A stretch of 64,000 bases of DNA from a bacterium (GTDB lineage Bacteria; Bacteroidota; Ignavibacteria; Ignavibacteriales; Ignavibacteriaceae). A program made the position numbers and the translations under genes. A model generated the notes under the pieces. The model made no database searches. It saw only the letters and a program-made list of their open reading frames with translations, and was not told where the DNA came from. The stretch is from the NCBI GenBank assembly GCA_016716565.1, contig JADJWC010000004.1:248001-312000 (forward strand), written 5' to 3'. Positions 26,636-35,823 of this stretch are shown here, piece by piece. Each line of letters begins with the position of its first letter. Positions within the stretch are counted from its first letter, which is position 1.

Positions 26636-27286
26636 ATGAAAATATTATCACTTATTTCTATTATAATTTTTTCACTTGCTTTCATTCGTTGTTCTGATGA
26701 TAGCCCAGTAGATCCACCATCAACAACTTCAAAAGGAAACCTTGTGGTAAAATCAATTCCATCTGGCGCTAGAATATATCTGATGGGAACTGATACAGGT
26801 AAAAATACACCTGACACCTTAAATCTTGAAGCAGGGATTTATGATCTATTTTTATTTTTACAGTATTATGATACTGCATTCTTCTCGGCAAAGGTTGTTG
26901 AAAACATATCCTCCACAAAAGAAATTACACTTGTTGACGGTTTGCCATTTGTTGATATTACTTTGGATTATATAATAAGATCTAACGGAGATAGTGTTCA
27001 ATTTAATTGGGTTATAAATCAAGATGTGTTGATAGACAGTATTATTGTGAAGAGACCAATCGATCTTTCAGTAAATTATGTGACAGATAGGTATTTATAT
27101 AATAACCAATTATTTCCATTTGAAGATCAAACAGGGAATCCTATAATATATTATCTACCACCCACAGATTCAGGAAATAATTTTTATCCAAGAATCGAAA
27201 CATTTCCATACTGGATAGATTTTTACGGTAAGAAAGCGCATGGTTCAATGACGGCTTTTCATCTTTCTTTCAGTCAGGGAATATGA
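26636..27286 (+). CDS. PEGA-domain lipoprotein
   Basis: 216 residues. The signal peptide ends in a lipobox-like FIRC (Cys near 20) followed by an SDDSPVDPPSTTSKG linker. A PEGA domain spans about 37-105 (GNLVVKSIPSGARIYLMGTD, then LNLEAGIYDLFLFL). PEGA domains are short beta sandwiches common in surface proteins. The C-terminal 110 residues are beta-rich and unrecognised. It lies 46 nt upstream of a T9SS cargo gene, possibly cotranscribed. No enzymatic motif is seen. Confidence 0.78.
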   Translation: MKILSLISIIIFSLAFIRCSDDSPVDPPSTTSKGNLVVKSIPSGARIYLMGTDTGKNTPDTLNLEAGIYDLFLFLQYYDTAFFSAKVVENISSTKEITLVDGLPFVDITLDYIIRSNGDSVQFNWVINQDVLIDSIIVKRPIDLSVNYVTDRYLYNNQLFPFEDQTGNPIIYYLPPTDSGNNFYPRIETFPYWIDFYGKKAHGSMTAFHLSFSQGI

Positions 27287-27332
27287 GATTGAGATTATTA
27301 TAAAATAAAATTTTCTATAAAGGGAGAATGCT

Positions 27333-29336
27333 ATGAAAAAATTATTCTATTCGCTTTTATTTGTTTTAGTTTCCACTTCATTTGCACAATGGTCAACAGA
27401 TCCAAACACCAATTTAATGATTTGCGATGTAACCGGAGAGCAAGCACTTGCAAAAATTGCAATGACATCGGACGGCGGTTGTTATATATCGTGGTTTGAT
27501 ACAAGATCGGGTGCTTATAATGTTTATCTTCAACGTCTTGATCCGCTTGGTTATAAAATGTGGGCACCAGATGGTTTGTTGATAAGTAACAATCCTCAGG
27601 ATAGTTGGATAACAGATTATGATTTGATATGCGATCAGAACAATAATGCAGTTTTAGTTTTCAGCGATATCAGATCAGGAGGTTTATTAAAACCGGTTGC
27701 TTATAAAATTAGCTCAAGTGGTGACTTCCTTTGGGGAAGTAATGGTATCGATATTTCTTCTAGTGACAGCTTCCAACCATCTCCCACTTTAACTGAGACG
27801 AGTGATGGCAACATAGTTTTCGCATGGATCAGTTCTGATGGAAGTCAGAAAATAGCTCTGCAAAAATTATCACCAACAGGTCAGAAAATTTGGGGAACGA
27901 CACCAATTTTAATTCAAAGTGCAACAGAAGATTATAGCTGGCCGGCACTTGTTAAATCTGATAATGGAGAAGTAATACTTATACATACAGTACCAAGTGG
28001 AATTTATCAAGCAAGAATCAGGGCGCATAAACTTGATGTCAATGGACAACTCTTATGGGGAACGAATGGAATAATGATTCAAAACAATGGACAGATGGCT
28101 TCTTTTCAAGTGCCGGAAGTTGAACCTGATGGTAATAATGGAGCATTGATTGCATGGTATGATGGACGAGCTGGTAATAATCTTTCGAGTTCATTTGTGC
28201 AAAGAATTTCTTCAACGGGTATATTATATTTCCCAGCCGACGGATCTGAGGGATCTCTTGCTTCCCAACGAAATAAATTTTATCCGCAGATTGCTTTCAA
28301 TCTTGCAACTCAGGAAACTTATATATTCTGGATGGAAACAGAACCGAATCAAAATCAGAACGGAATTTCTGGACAAAAGTTTTCACCAACAGGAAACAGA
28401 CTTTGGGGTAACACCGGTAAAGTTTTTATTCCTTTAAGTCCTCCGAATACTAAATCTATTAGTGACTTGTCATCTCACATGGGTATTGACAAAGTTTATA
28501 TGTTTTACTTAGACAGCGAAGGATCAGGATTAAATACTAAAACAATGGGTTTTGCCTGTGATACTTCCGGTGCATTTCTGTGGCCGGGAGATTTTGTTAC
28601 ACTTTCAAATCCAACACAAGAAAAACTCCAGATGGAAACGGCCATGGATGTTTATAAAAATTGTAAACTTGTCTGGGGTGATAGAAGACTCGATACACAA
28701 GGGATTTATGCTCAGGATATTAATCCACTCGGTCAGCTTGGACAACCGATAATTCCAGTCGAATTCGTTTCATTTACGGCCACGGTGCAGCGAGCAGATG
28801 TTTTACTTAACTGGATAACTTCCACAGAAACAAATAATCGCGGATTTGAGATTCTTCGCTCCTGCCTTGCCGGCAGGCAGGTCGCTCAGAATGACAATGA
28901 GTGGCAGTCAATTGGTTTTGTTTCAGGAAGTGGAACTACAACTGAAATAAAAGTTTATTCTTTTACTGATCAAAATGTTTCTTCAGGTAAAGTTCAATAC
29001 AGACTGCAGCAAATTGATTTTGATGGCAGTTCCAACTACTCAAATTCAATTGAAGTTGAAGTGACGGCTGCCGATGATTTCGTTCTGTTCCAAAACTATC
29101 CTAATCCGTTCAACCCTGTTACAGTAATTAGTTACCAGTTGCCGGTAAGCAGTTTTGTGACATTGAAGATCTATGATGTGCTTGGAAAAGAAGTGGTTAC
29201 ATTAGTGAATGAAGAACAATCTGCGGGTAGATTTGAAATGGAATTTAACGCAAACAATCTGCCGTCAGGTGTTTATTTATATGAGTTAAAAGCTGGTAGT
29301 TACGTTGAAGTTAAGAATATGATATTATTGAAATGA
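27333..29336 (+). CDS. Secreted repeat protein with T9SS sorting domain
   Basis: 667 residues. The signal peptide ends at SFAQW. The body has at least five repeats of about 50 residues with a consensus like G..LWG.nGi.I (GYKMWAPDGLLIS, GDFLWGSNGIDIS, GQKIWGTTPILIQ, GQLLWGTNGIMIQ, GNRLWGNTGKVFI), suggesting a beta-propeller-like fold. A fibronectin-like segment (VEFVSFTATVQRADVLLNW) and a type A T9SS domain (QNYPNPFNPVT, IYDVLGKEVVTLV, GVYLYELKAG) follow. Residues SCLAGRQVAQND come from an inserted palindromic repeat (see 28848-28896). The GGGAGAATGCT leader gives a clear start. Function unknown. Confidence 0.85.
   Translation: MKKLFYSLLFVLVSTSFAQWSTDPNTNLMICDVTGEQALAKIAMTSDGGCYISWFDTRSGAYNVYLQRLDPLGYKMWAPDGLLISNNPQDSWITDYDLICDQNNNAVLVFSDIRSGGLLKPVAYKISSSGDFLWGSNGIDISSSDSFQPSPTLTETSDGNIVFAWISSDGSQKIALQKLSPTGQKIWGTTPILIQSATEDYSWPALVKSDNGEVILIHTVPSGIYQARIRAHKLDVNGQLLWGTNGIMIQNNGQMASFQVPEVEPDGNNGALIAWYDGRAGNNLSSSFVQRISSTGILYFPADGSEGSLASQRNKFYPQIAFNLATQETYIFWMETEPNQNQNGISGQKFSPTGNRLWGNTGKVFIPLSPPNTKSISDLSSHMGIDKVYMFYLDSEGSGLNTKTMGFACDTSGAFLWPGDFVTLSNPTQEKLQMETAMDVYKNCKLVWGDRRLDTQGIYAQDINPLGQLGQPIIPVEFVSFTATVQRADVLLNWITSTETNNRGFEILRSCLAGRQVAQNDNEWQSIGFVSGSGTTTEIKVYSFTDQNVSSGKVQYRLQQIDFDGSSNYSNSIEVEVTAADDFVLFQNYPNPFNPVTVISYQLPVSSFVTLKIYDVLGKEVVTLVNEEQSAGRFEMEFNANNLPSGVYLYELKAGSYVEVKNMILLK
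28848..28896. repeat. Palindromic repeat embedded in frame in the T9SS protein gene
   Basis: The segment GAGATTCTTCGCTC, then the imperfect palindrome CCTGCCTTGCCGGCAGGCAGG (28861-28881, read as two overlapping arms CCTGCC/GGCAGG), then TCGCTCAGAATGACA. The flanks match the intergenic repeat at 20863-20943 (GAGATT..CTTC and ..CTCA..ATGACA, in reverse). It stays in frame and adds about nine residues relative to sister genes at 49023 and 51253. Confidence 0.7.
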
Positions 29337-29370
29337 TATCCTTCTTCAAATAAACCATCTATCAAATTTA

Positions 29371-29403
29371 TCCCTGTCATTTTACTAATGGCAGGGAATT
29401 TTT
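29371..29403 (+). terminator. Rho-independent terminator after the T9SS gene
   Basis: TCCCTGTCAT (29371-29380) pairs imperfectly with ATGGCAGGGA (29388-29397) and is followed by AATTTTT. It is placed 34 nt after the stop codon, before the EamA gene. Confidence 0.8.
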
Positions 29404-29462
29404 ATGATTTCCATTTATATTTCACATACGTATAAAACAATTTCACATTAAAGATTTATTAA

Positions 29463-29708
29463 ATGCACTTCCTTCTTTTAGTTATTCTCTGCTCGACAAG
29501 TATTGCATTAATCCTCAAATTCAACGATACGAGGAAAGGTGAATTAATTGTCCTGCTCGCTGGCAATTACCTGGTTGCTTCTTCAATAGCATTGATATTG
29601 CTGTTGATCAATCCTTCGGCAAAATTCTCGTCTCAAACATTATTGTTTGGTGCAGCACTCGGATTTCTGTTTGTTATAACCTTTTTTTGCGCTAGCATTG
29701 GCGATTAA
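29463..29708 (+). CDS. EamA/DMT-family transporter, 5' part of a frameshifted gene
   Basis: Encodes the first two to three transmembrane helices (HFLLLVILCSTSIALILKF, GNYLVASSIALILLL, LFGAALGFLFVITF) of a drug/metabolite-type transporter. The frame goes wrong at a run of seven T (29682-29688), ending in CASIGD. With six T (or nine) the reading continues as FALALAIKHAGTGLAITSS into the next fragment. The gene is thus split by an indel in a homopolymer, the most error-prone context for sequencing. Confidence 0.78.
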   Translation: MHFLLLVILCSTSIALILKFNDTRKGELIVLLAGNYLVASSIALILLLINPSAKFSSQTLLFGAALGFLFVITFFCASIGD

Positions 29709-30312
29709 GCACGCAGGAACCGGATTGGCAATTACAAGTTCAAGATTATCAGTCATAATTCCAATCATTATTTCAATTCTTTTCTTTAATGAAAGTCCGA
29801 ATGAACTCTACCTGATCGGATTTGTTTTTACACTAGCTACTTTTATTCTTTTTTACTTTTCGGTGAAGAGCGGACACAAAGATGGAGATGGAACTTTGAA
29901 ATATTTATTTTTACTTGCAGTGTTTGTCGGTATCGGAATAAATGATTTTGCACTCAAATTATTTAAAGTGATTAGGACACAGCAGGAGGAACCATTTTTT
30001 ATTTTGTTTATCTTCTCATCTGCATTCATCTATACATCAACTTATATCATCATAAAAAAAATCAAAATAGAAAAACAAACTGCGATGTTGGGATTGGCTC
30101 TGGGAGTTCCAAATGTTCTCACCACCTTTTTTCTTCTGAATGCATTAGCTATTCTTCCGGCAATAATTGTTTTTCCACTAATCAATGTTGGTATTATTCT
30201 GCTGACAACTCTAATGGCTTTCTGGATCTGGAAAGAAAAATTAAACCGATGGGGAGTTTTGGCTCTTGCCAGCGGTTTGATAGCGATTTTGTTTTTAAGT
30301 TTAGGTAGATGA
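29698..30312 (+). CDS. EamA/DMT-family transporter, 3' part of a frameshifted gene
   Basis: Continues the transporter with seven or so further helices. AIKHAGTGLAITSSRLSVII and ISILFFNESPNELYLIGFVF are typical of the end of the first EamA repeat. FPLINVGIILLTTLMAFWIW then KEKLNRWGVLALASGLIAIL match the second repeat. Joined to the upstream part it gives about 283 residues, the normal 10-helix EamA length. The substrate is unknown. TTG 29698 is a formal start only. The gene is convergent with the MFS gene that ends at 30320. Confidence 0.8.
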   Translation: MAIKHAGTGLAITSSRLSVIIPIIISILFFNESPNELYLIGFVFTLATFILFYFSVKSGHKDGDGTLKYLFLLAVFVGIGINDFALKLFKVIRTQQEEPFFILFIFSSAFIYTSTYIIIKKIKIEKQTAMLGLALGVPNVLTTFFLLNALAILPAIIVFPLINVGIILLTTLMAFWIWKEKLNRWGVLALASGLIAILFLSLGR

Positions 30313-30319
30313 TCTGTTG

Positions 30320-31828
30320 CTAAAAGCTGTCAACATCATCCACAAACATTACCATTATTCCTGCAATTACCATTGAAGCACCACCGAGTACAAGAGCATA
30401 AATAGCTTCTCCTCCAACGACATTTCGGACAAAAAATCCCAGTATACTTGCAGCTGTTATTTGGGGAATTACAATAAAGAAATTAAATATTCCCATGTAA
30501 ACTCCCATCTTTTCTGCTGGAAGTGATCCTGTTAGTATTGCGTAAGGCATTGCAAGTATTGATGCCCAGGCAAGTCCGATTCCTAACTCAGAAAGTAAGA
30601 GTAGATTTGGATCCTTTATCAAATAAAACGAAGCCAATCCCAATCCTCCAATAACAAGACTTATAAAGTGAACAGTTTTTCTACTGGTTAATTTTGCAAG
30701 CCAAACAAGAATGAAAGCCATGACCGCAGCGAATCCATTATATGTTGCCATCAATACACCAACCCAATCTGCACCTTTATTATATAATTCTGTCGTTGGA
30801 TCCGTTGCACCGAAAATGTGATGAGTAACAGCCGGAGTTGTATAAATCCACATTGCGAAAAGTGCAAACCAGGAAAAGAATTGAACAACTGCAAGTTGCT
30901 TCATCGTTTTAGGCATGTTATAAAGATCATTCAGAACTATGACAAAACCACTTGCAGCTTTATTGTTTTTTACGAGATAACCTGCAAGAATTTGTAATAA
31001 TCCGAAAATTGCACCACCTACAAATAGAACATACAAACCATAATCAATTTCACTTACGGTGATTGTAATCAGAATAGTAAATAAAATTCCAAGAAGTAAC
31101 CAGATTGAACCATCCTTTAAAAATCTTGATGCCGATACATTAAATCTTTTTTGACTTTTAACTTGTGACATTTGACTTTCGGCATCAGAAAATTTCTTCA
31201 ATTCTTCAGGAGAATATTCTTTGGTGCTGAAAACAGTCCATGCAACTGCGAGAAAGAAAACAACTGCTCCCAGATAAAAAGAGAATTTAACTGCATCAGG
31301 AATCTCACCTTCCGGTGCAACGTTTGAAATACCAAACCAGTTTGTCATGATATATGGAAGAGCCGAGGCAATTACAGCACCTGTTCCGATGAAAAAACTT
31401 TGCATCGCAAAACCAGCAGTTCTTTGTTCTGAAGGTAGCATATCACCAACAAAAGCTCTGAAAGGCTCCATCGAAATATTTATTGAAGCATCCATAATCC
31501 ACAACATTCCGGCAGCAATCCACAGTGCGGGCGAGTTTGGCATTGCTATTATTGCAAGTGAAGCTAGAATTGCACCAACTAAAAAATAAGGTCGTCTTCT
31601 TCCAAGCCTGTTCCAAGTATTGTCACTCATATGTCCGATGATTGGCTGAACAATTAAGCCGGTTACCGGAGCTGCAATCCAGAGAATTGGAATGTTGTCA
31701 ATGCTCGCTCCTAAAGTTTCAAAGATTCTGCTTACATTTGCATTCTGAAGGGCGAAACCAAATTGAATTCCCAGGAATCCAAAGCTCATATTCCATATTT
31801 GCCAGAAGGAAAGTCGTGGTTTGTGCAT
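30320..31828 (-). CDS. MFS sugar transporter (SLC45/maltose-type), long form
   Basis: 502 residues and 12 predicted helices. It has the same family marks as the transporter at 25239: SDNTWNRLGRRRPYFLVGA after helix 2 and MDASINISMEPFRAFVGDML. It is about 85 residues longer because of a larger central region with an additional hydrophobic pair (about 240-285). Sucrose, maltose or a related disaccharide is the likely substrate. It is separate from the amylase unit on the opposite strand. The start ATG 31828 has only a weak ribosome site. Confidence 0.82.
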   Translation of the reverse strand: MHKPRLSFWQIWNMSFGFLGIQFGFALQNANVSRIFETLGASIDNIPILWIAAPVTGLIVQPIIGHMSDNTWNRLGRRRPYFLVGAILASLAIIAMPNSPALWIAAGMLWIMDASINISMEPFRAFVGDMLPSEQRTAGFAMQSFFIGTGAVIASALPYIMTNWFGISNVAPEGEIPDAVKFSFYLGAVVFFLAVAWTVFSTKEYSPEELKKFSDAESQMSQVKSQKRFNVSASRFLKDGSIWLLLGILFTILITITVSEIDYGLYVLFVGGAIFGLLQILAGYLVKNNKAASGFVIVLNDLYNMPKTMKQLAVVQFFSWFALFAMWIYTTPAVTHHIFGATDPTTELYNKGADWVGVLMATYNGFAAVMAFILVWLAKLTSRKTVHFISLVIGGLGLASFYLIKDPNLLLLSELGIGLAWASILAMPYAILTGSLPAEKMGVYMGIFNFFIVIPQITAASILGFFVRNVVGGEAIYALVLGGASMVIAGIMVMFVDDVDSF

Positions 31829-31886
31829 AGAAGTTTCTCAAATAATTTCAGGTGGAATTAATTTTTATTTGTGGTGAAAAAATAAT

Positions 31887-33725
31887 ATGAAATTCGATGA
31901 TATAATAAAACTTGTCGAAGATAATCCTTATTCAGCTTTCTTTTATACGCCAAATATTTATAAGAAAGCAGTGTCATATGTATTTAAAAAACCTGTTGAA
32001 ACCATTTCAGTAAGTCAAAAAGATGAAATCGATTTTGCATTTAAAGCAGTGCAAAAGTTAATTGGTAAGAAGTATTATGGTTATACTCTTATTGAATATG
32101 AAGCAGGATTTTTATTCGAACAAAAACTTACTCCTTTACTCAGAGATGAGAATAAAAAGTTGATTCAATTTTTCTTCTTTGATAAATCTCAGACTCAAAG
32201 GATAAAATCTTCTAAAATAATTTTTGATAATCCGTCAACTGAAAAATATTCGATCACCGATTTTGAACTCAGCCGTACTGAAAATGAATTTATCGAGGAC
32301 ATCAGAAAAATAAAACACTACATCAAAGAAGGTGATACGTATCAGGTAAATTATACAATAAAAGGAAAGTTTAATTTTTCAGGTTCACACCATGCATTCT
32401 TCCAAAAACTTCTATTCAATCAGTCAGCAAAATATTCTGCATTCATTAACAATGAAAAGAATTTTATTATATCACTTTCACCAGAATTATTCTTCAATAA
32501 AAAAGGAAGAGAAATATTATCTCATCCAATGAAAGGTACGATAAGAAGAGGTTTCAATCACAATTCTGATAAAACAGCTGAAAATGAATTGAAACGAAGT
32601 GAAAAAAATCTTGCTGAAAATGTTATGATCGTGGATCTTATTAGAAATGACCTTGGAAGAATTTGTCGTTATGGTAGTATCAAAACTCCCAAGCTTTTTA
32701 AAATCGAAAAGTATGAATCATTATTTCAAATGGTCAGCAAGGTTCAGGGTGAGTTAATCAAGAAAACGAGTTTCAAAGATATAATTACAAATATTTTTCC
32801 CTGTGGTTCAGTTACCGGCGCACCAAAAATCCGGACAATGGAAATCATCAACGAAATTGAAAAGGAAGATCGTGGAATTTATACCGGCTCGATTGGTTTG
32901 TTTACTCCGAAAGAAATTGAATTAAATGTTGCTATCAGAACTATTTCAATAAATAAGAAATCCGGCAATGGTATTATTGGACTGGGTTCAGGAATAGTTT
33001 GGGACAGCAATCCAAAAAGTGAGTACGAAGAAGTTCAGCTTAAAAGTAAATTTTTGACAGAACCACTTGATTATTTTGAAATATTTGAAACTATGAAGTC
33101 AGAGAACGGATCAATCAGGTTTCTTGATGATCATATTAAAAGAATGAAGTTAGCTGCTGATTATTTTCTTTTTAAGTTTAGTGAGAAGAAAGTTAGAAAA
33201 TATGTCGAGCAATTAGTAGTACAAATTGAAACGGATCAGCAAAAGAAAATCAAGTTATTGCTGAATAAGTTAGGAAAATTTCGTGCAGAAGTATCCGATA
33301 TAAGTAAACCAATGAAAAATGTTTCGATAATTCTTTCTGAACATAAAGTATCATCGACAGATAAATTCAGACATTTCAAAACAACGAACCGAAAAATATA
33401 CGACGATGAATATGAGAAATATTCTAAACAAAAATTCCGGGAGGTGATATTTCTCAATGAAAAAGATGAGATAGTTGAAGGAAGCCGAACTAATATTTTT
33501 ATTAGAATTGGCAATACCTGGTTTACGCCATCATTGAGTTCAGGTGCACTACCGGGAGTTTACAGAAATTATTTTTTACAAAATCATCCCGAAGCATTGC
33601 AACAGCAGTTAAATTTAACTGATCTAGTTAAAGCCGATCAGGTGATTTTGACTAATGCAGTTCAGGGAGAAATAAAGGTTAGTAGAATCTATTTGACTTC
33701 TGATGAATTCATAACCTTTAATTAA
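31887..33725 (+). CDS. pabB-pabC: Aminodeoxychorismate synthase component I fused to aminodeoxychorismate lyase
   Basis: 612 residues, two enzymes of p-aminobenzoate synthesis in one chain. Residues 1 to about 385 are the PabB chorismate-binding domain: EGDTYQVNYTIKG, HPMKGTIRRG, ENVMIVDLIRNDLG, PCGSVTGAPKIRTMEIINEI and RGIYTGSIG. From about 395 there is a class IV PLP aminotransferase fold, the 4-amino-4-deoxychorismate lyase: FEIFETMKSENGSIRFLDDH and VEGSRTNIFIRIG, with Lys expected near 504 (FKTTNRK). The glutaminase subunit PabA is not in the window. This fusion is known in several phyla. ATG 31887 is preceded by an A/G-rich leader. Confidence 0.92.
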   Translation: MKFDDIIKLVEDNPYSAFFYTPNIYKKAVSYVFKKPVETISVSQKDEIDFAFKAVQKLIGKKYYGYTLIEYEAGFLFEQKLTPLLRDENKKLIQFFFFDKSQTQRIKSSKIIFDNPSTEKYSITDFELSRTENEFIEDIRKIKHYIKEGDTYQVNYTIKGKFNFSGSHHAFFQKLLFNQSAKYSAFINNEKNFIISLSPELFFNKKGREILSHPMKGTIRRGFNHNSDKTAENELKRSEKNLAENVMIVDLIRNDLGRICRYGSIKTPKLFKIEKYESLFQMVSKVQGELIKKTSFKDIITNIFPCGSVTGAPKIRTMEIINEIEKEDRGIYTGSIGLFTPKEIELNVAIRTISINKKSGNGIIGLGSGIVWDSNPKSEYEEVQLKSKFLTEPLDYFEIFETMKSENGSIRFLDDHIKRMKLAADYFLFKFSEKKVRKYVEQLVVQIETDQQKKIKLLLNKLGKFRAEVSDISKPMKNVSIILSEHKVSSTDKFRHFKTTNRKIYDDEYEKYSKQKFREVIFLNEKDEIVEGSRTNIFIRIGNTWFTPSLSSGALPGVYRNYFLQNHPEALQQQLNLTDLVKADQVILTNAVQGEIKVSRIYLTSDEFITFN

Positions 33726-33803
33726 TACTTAAAAGCAATTGAATGTAATTTTTAATAATTTGTAGTAGATGATTTTTTTGTTTCGAAACATATTCTCCGT
33801 TTA

Positions 33804-34841
33804 ATGACTGATAATACTTCCAAAAGAAAAAAAGAACATCTTGAACTTAGCTTAAATGCAGATGTTTCGTTTAAAACCAAGAGCACTGGTTTTGAGTATT
33901 ACGAATTTATTCATGATGCTGCCACTGAAGTTGAAGTTGAAAAGATATCATTCGAGACAAAATTTTTTAAGAAGAAAATAAACTATCCATTCATTATTTC
34001 CTGCATGACCGGCGGCACTGAAGAAGCTGAAAATATAAATGCAAAGCTTGCTCTCGCTGCGGAGGAATTGAAAATACCAATTGGTGTTGGCAGTCAGAGA
34101 CAGGCACTTGAAGATAAAAATTTTAGAAATACTTACTCAGTTATTAGAAAAAATGCTAAGTCTGTTCCTGTACTTGGCAATCTCGGTGCTGCTGAACTAG
34201 TAAAATTGAATTCTTTCTCCCAAATAAAAATGCTCATCGATTTAATTGAAGCGGATGCATTTGTAATACATCTAAACCCATTGCAGGAATTATTGCAGCC
34301 GGAAGGGAATCCAAACTTTAAGGGATTGAACAAAAGTTTAAAGAAACTTGTTAAAGAAATTAATATACCTGTAATTGTTAAAGAAGTTGGAGCCGGAATT
34401 TCCAGAGTGACCTCCAGAATGCTTCTCGAGACAGGAGTAAAAGGAATTGATGTTGCTGGCGCCGGCGGAACAAGCTGGGCTGCAATTGAAATGCTTAGAA
34501 ATAAATCAATAGTTAATGATTATTTTTGGGACTGGGGATTGCCCACTTCTTTTTGCTTGAGGGAAAATTCAAAACTCAAAAAAGAATTCAAATTCATTTT
34601 GATCGGTTCTGGTGGCATCAATACTTCATTGGATGCTGCTAAAGCTTTTGCATTTGGTGCAGATTATGTTGCTTCTGCAAGAGTCATTTTAAAGCAACTT
34701 GATCAATATGGAGTTGATGGTGTGGTTAATCTAGTTAATGAATGGTTCGATGATATCAGAAAAATATTGTTTCTTACGGGATCAAAAACATTGAAGGATC
34801 TGAAGAAAAATAAAATAACAAGAAAAGAAATTTTATACTGA
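33804..34841 (+). CDS. fni: Type 2 isopentenyl-diphosphate delta-isomerase
   Basis: An FMN-dependent enzyme interconverting IPP and DMAPP, unrelated to type 1 Idi. The TIM-barrel signatures are SCMTGGTEEAENINAKLA, VGSQRQALED, VPVLGNLGAAE, HLNPLQELLQPEGNPNF, IVKEVGAGIS, DVAGAGGTSWAAIE and LIGSGGINTSLDAAKA (FMN phosphate binding). Length 345 is normal. Four bases separate it from the polyprenyl synthase gene, so the two isoprenoid steps are cotranscribed. Confidence 0.95.
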   Translation: MTDNTSKRKKEHLELSLNADVSFKTKSTGFEYYEFIHDAATEVEVEKISFETKFFKKKINYPFIISCMTGGTEEAENINAKLALAAEELKIPIGVGSQRQALEDKNFRNTYSVIRKNAKSVPVLGNLGAAELVKLNSFSQIKMLIDLIEADAFVIHLNPLQELLQPEGNPNFKGLNKSLKKLVKEINIPVIVKEVGAGISRVTSRMLLETGVKGIDVAGAGGTSWAAIEMLRNKSIVNDYFWDWGLPTSFCLRENSKLKKEFKFILIGSGGINTSLDAAKAFAFGADYVASARVILKQLDQYGVDGVVNLVNEWFDDIRKILFLTGSKTLKDLKKNKITRKEILY

Positions 34842-34845
34842 AAAA

Positions 34846-35823
34846 ATGAGTATTTATATCCAGCTATACGAACATGAAAGAAAAAAAATAAATCAAATTC
34901 TTTCAAATGCCCTAAAAAAAAGAAAACCTGCGTCGCTATATGAGCCCGGATCATACATTCTAAATAGTGGCGGCAAACGATTAAGACCTTTACTTGTCTT
35001 GCTTGCGGCAAGAGCAGTTGGAGGAATATTCCAAAATGCTTATAACGCTGCCGCTTCGGTTGAAATGCTACACAACTTTACTCTGGTTCATGATGATATA
35101 ATGGATAATGCTGATAAAAGAAGAGGACGACTAACACTTCACAAAAAATATGATAATAATACAGCTATACTTACCGGTGATAGTCTTCTTTCAATTGCAT
35201 ACGAATATCTTTTAAAAGACTGCAACGGAAATGCTAAAGAAGTGATAAGTGCATTCACACATGGTTTGATAGAAGTTTGTGAAGGACAAAGTCTTGATAC
35301 AGATTTTGAATTGAGAAAGAACGTTTCACTTTCAGAATATATTGTGATGATAACTAAAAAAACCGCTGCAATGGCTGAAATGTGCTGTAAAATCGGAGCA
35401 TTGCTGGGTGGCGGAACAAATTCGCAAGTTAATGCTCTTGCTAAATATGGTTTAAATCTTGGCATTGCTTTTCAAATACAGGATGATCTTCTCGATATCT
35501 CTGCCGATGAAAAAGAATTTGGTAAAACCATTGGAGGCGATCTGGTAGAAGGTAAAAAAACTTTCCTGTTCCTCGAAGCACTTGAAAAAGCTAAGGGGGA
35601 AGACAGACAAAAGCTTCTTAAAGTAATTGAAAGAAAAGGTATCAGAAAAAATCAGGTTAAGACATATAAAGAAATTTACGAAAATCTTGGTGTTCTTGAT
35701 GATGCGCGGAGCGAAATTAAATCCTATACGCAAAAAGCATTACGTTCTATCAATCTGCTTGATGACGAAAATAAAAGAATATTCAAATGGCTTGCTGATT
35801 CGCTAATTCACCGAACGAGTTGA
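34846..35823 (+). CDS. Polyprenyl diphosphate synthase (trans-type)
   Basis: Condenses IPP with allylic diphosphates. It has 325 residues, with GGKRLRPLLVLL (substrate-binding KRxR near 44-48), the first Asp-rich motif DDIMD at 83-87 followed by RRGRLTLH, GDSLLSIAYEYL, and the second Asp-rich motif QIQDDLLDISAD. The small residues upstream of the first motif (MLHNFTLVHDD) suggest a medium- to long-chain product, such as for quinone tails, but chain length cannot be fixed from sequence. Its stop overlaps the HPr start (TGATG). Confidence 0.92.
   Translation: MSIYIQLYEHERKKINQILSNALKKRKPASLYEPGSYILNSGGKRLRPLLVLLAARAVGGIFQNAYNAAASVEMLHNFTLVHDDIMDNADKRRGRLTLHKKYDNNTAILTGDSLLSIAYEYLLKDCNGNAKEVISAFTHGLIEVCEGQSLDTDFELRKNVSLSEYIVMITKKTAAMAEMCCKIGALLGGGTNSQVNALAKYGLNLGIAFQIQDDLLDISADEKEFGKTIGGDLVEGKKTFLFLEALEKAKGEDRQKLLKVIERKGIRKNQVKTYKEIYENLGVLDDARSEIKSYTQKALRSINLLDDENKRIFKWLADSLIHRTS

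Noticed and set aside
29682..29688. Programmed frameshifting at the T7 run in the EamA gene
   Set aside because: No stimulatory structure or internal Shine-Dalgarno was seen and EamA proteins are not known to use it; an indel is simpler.
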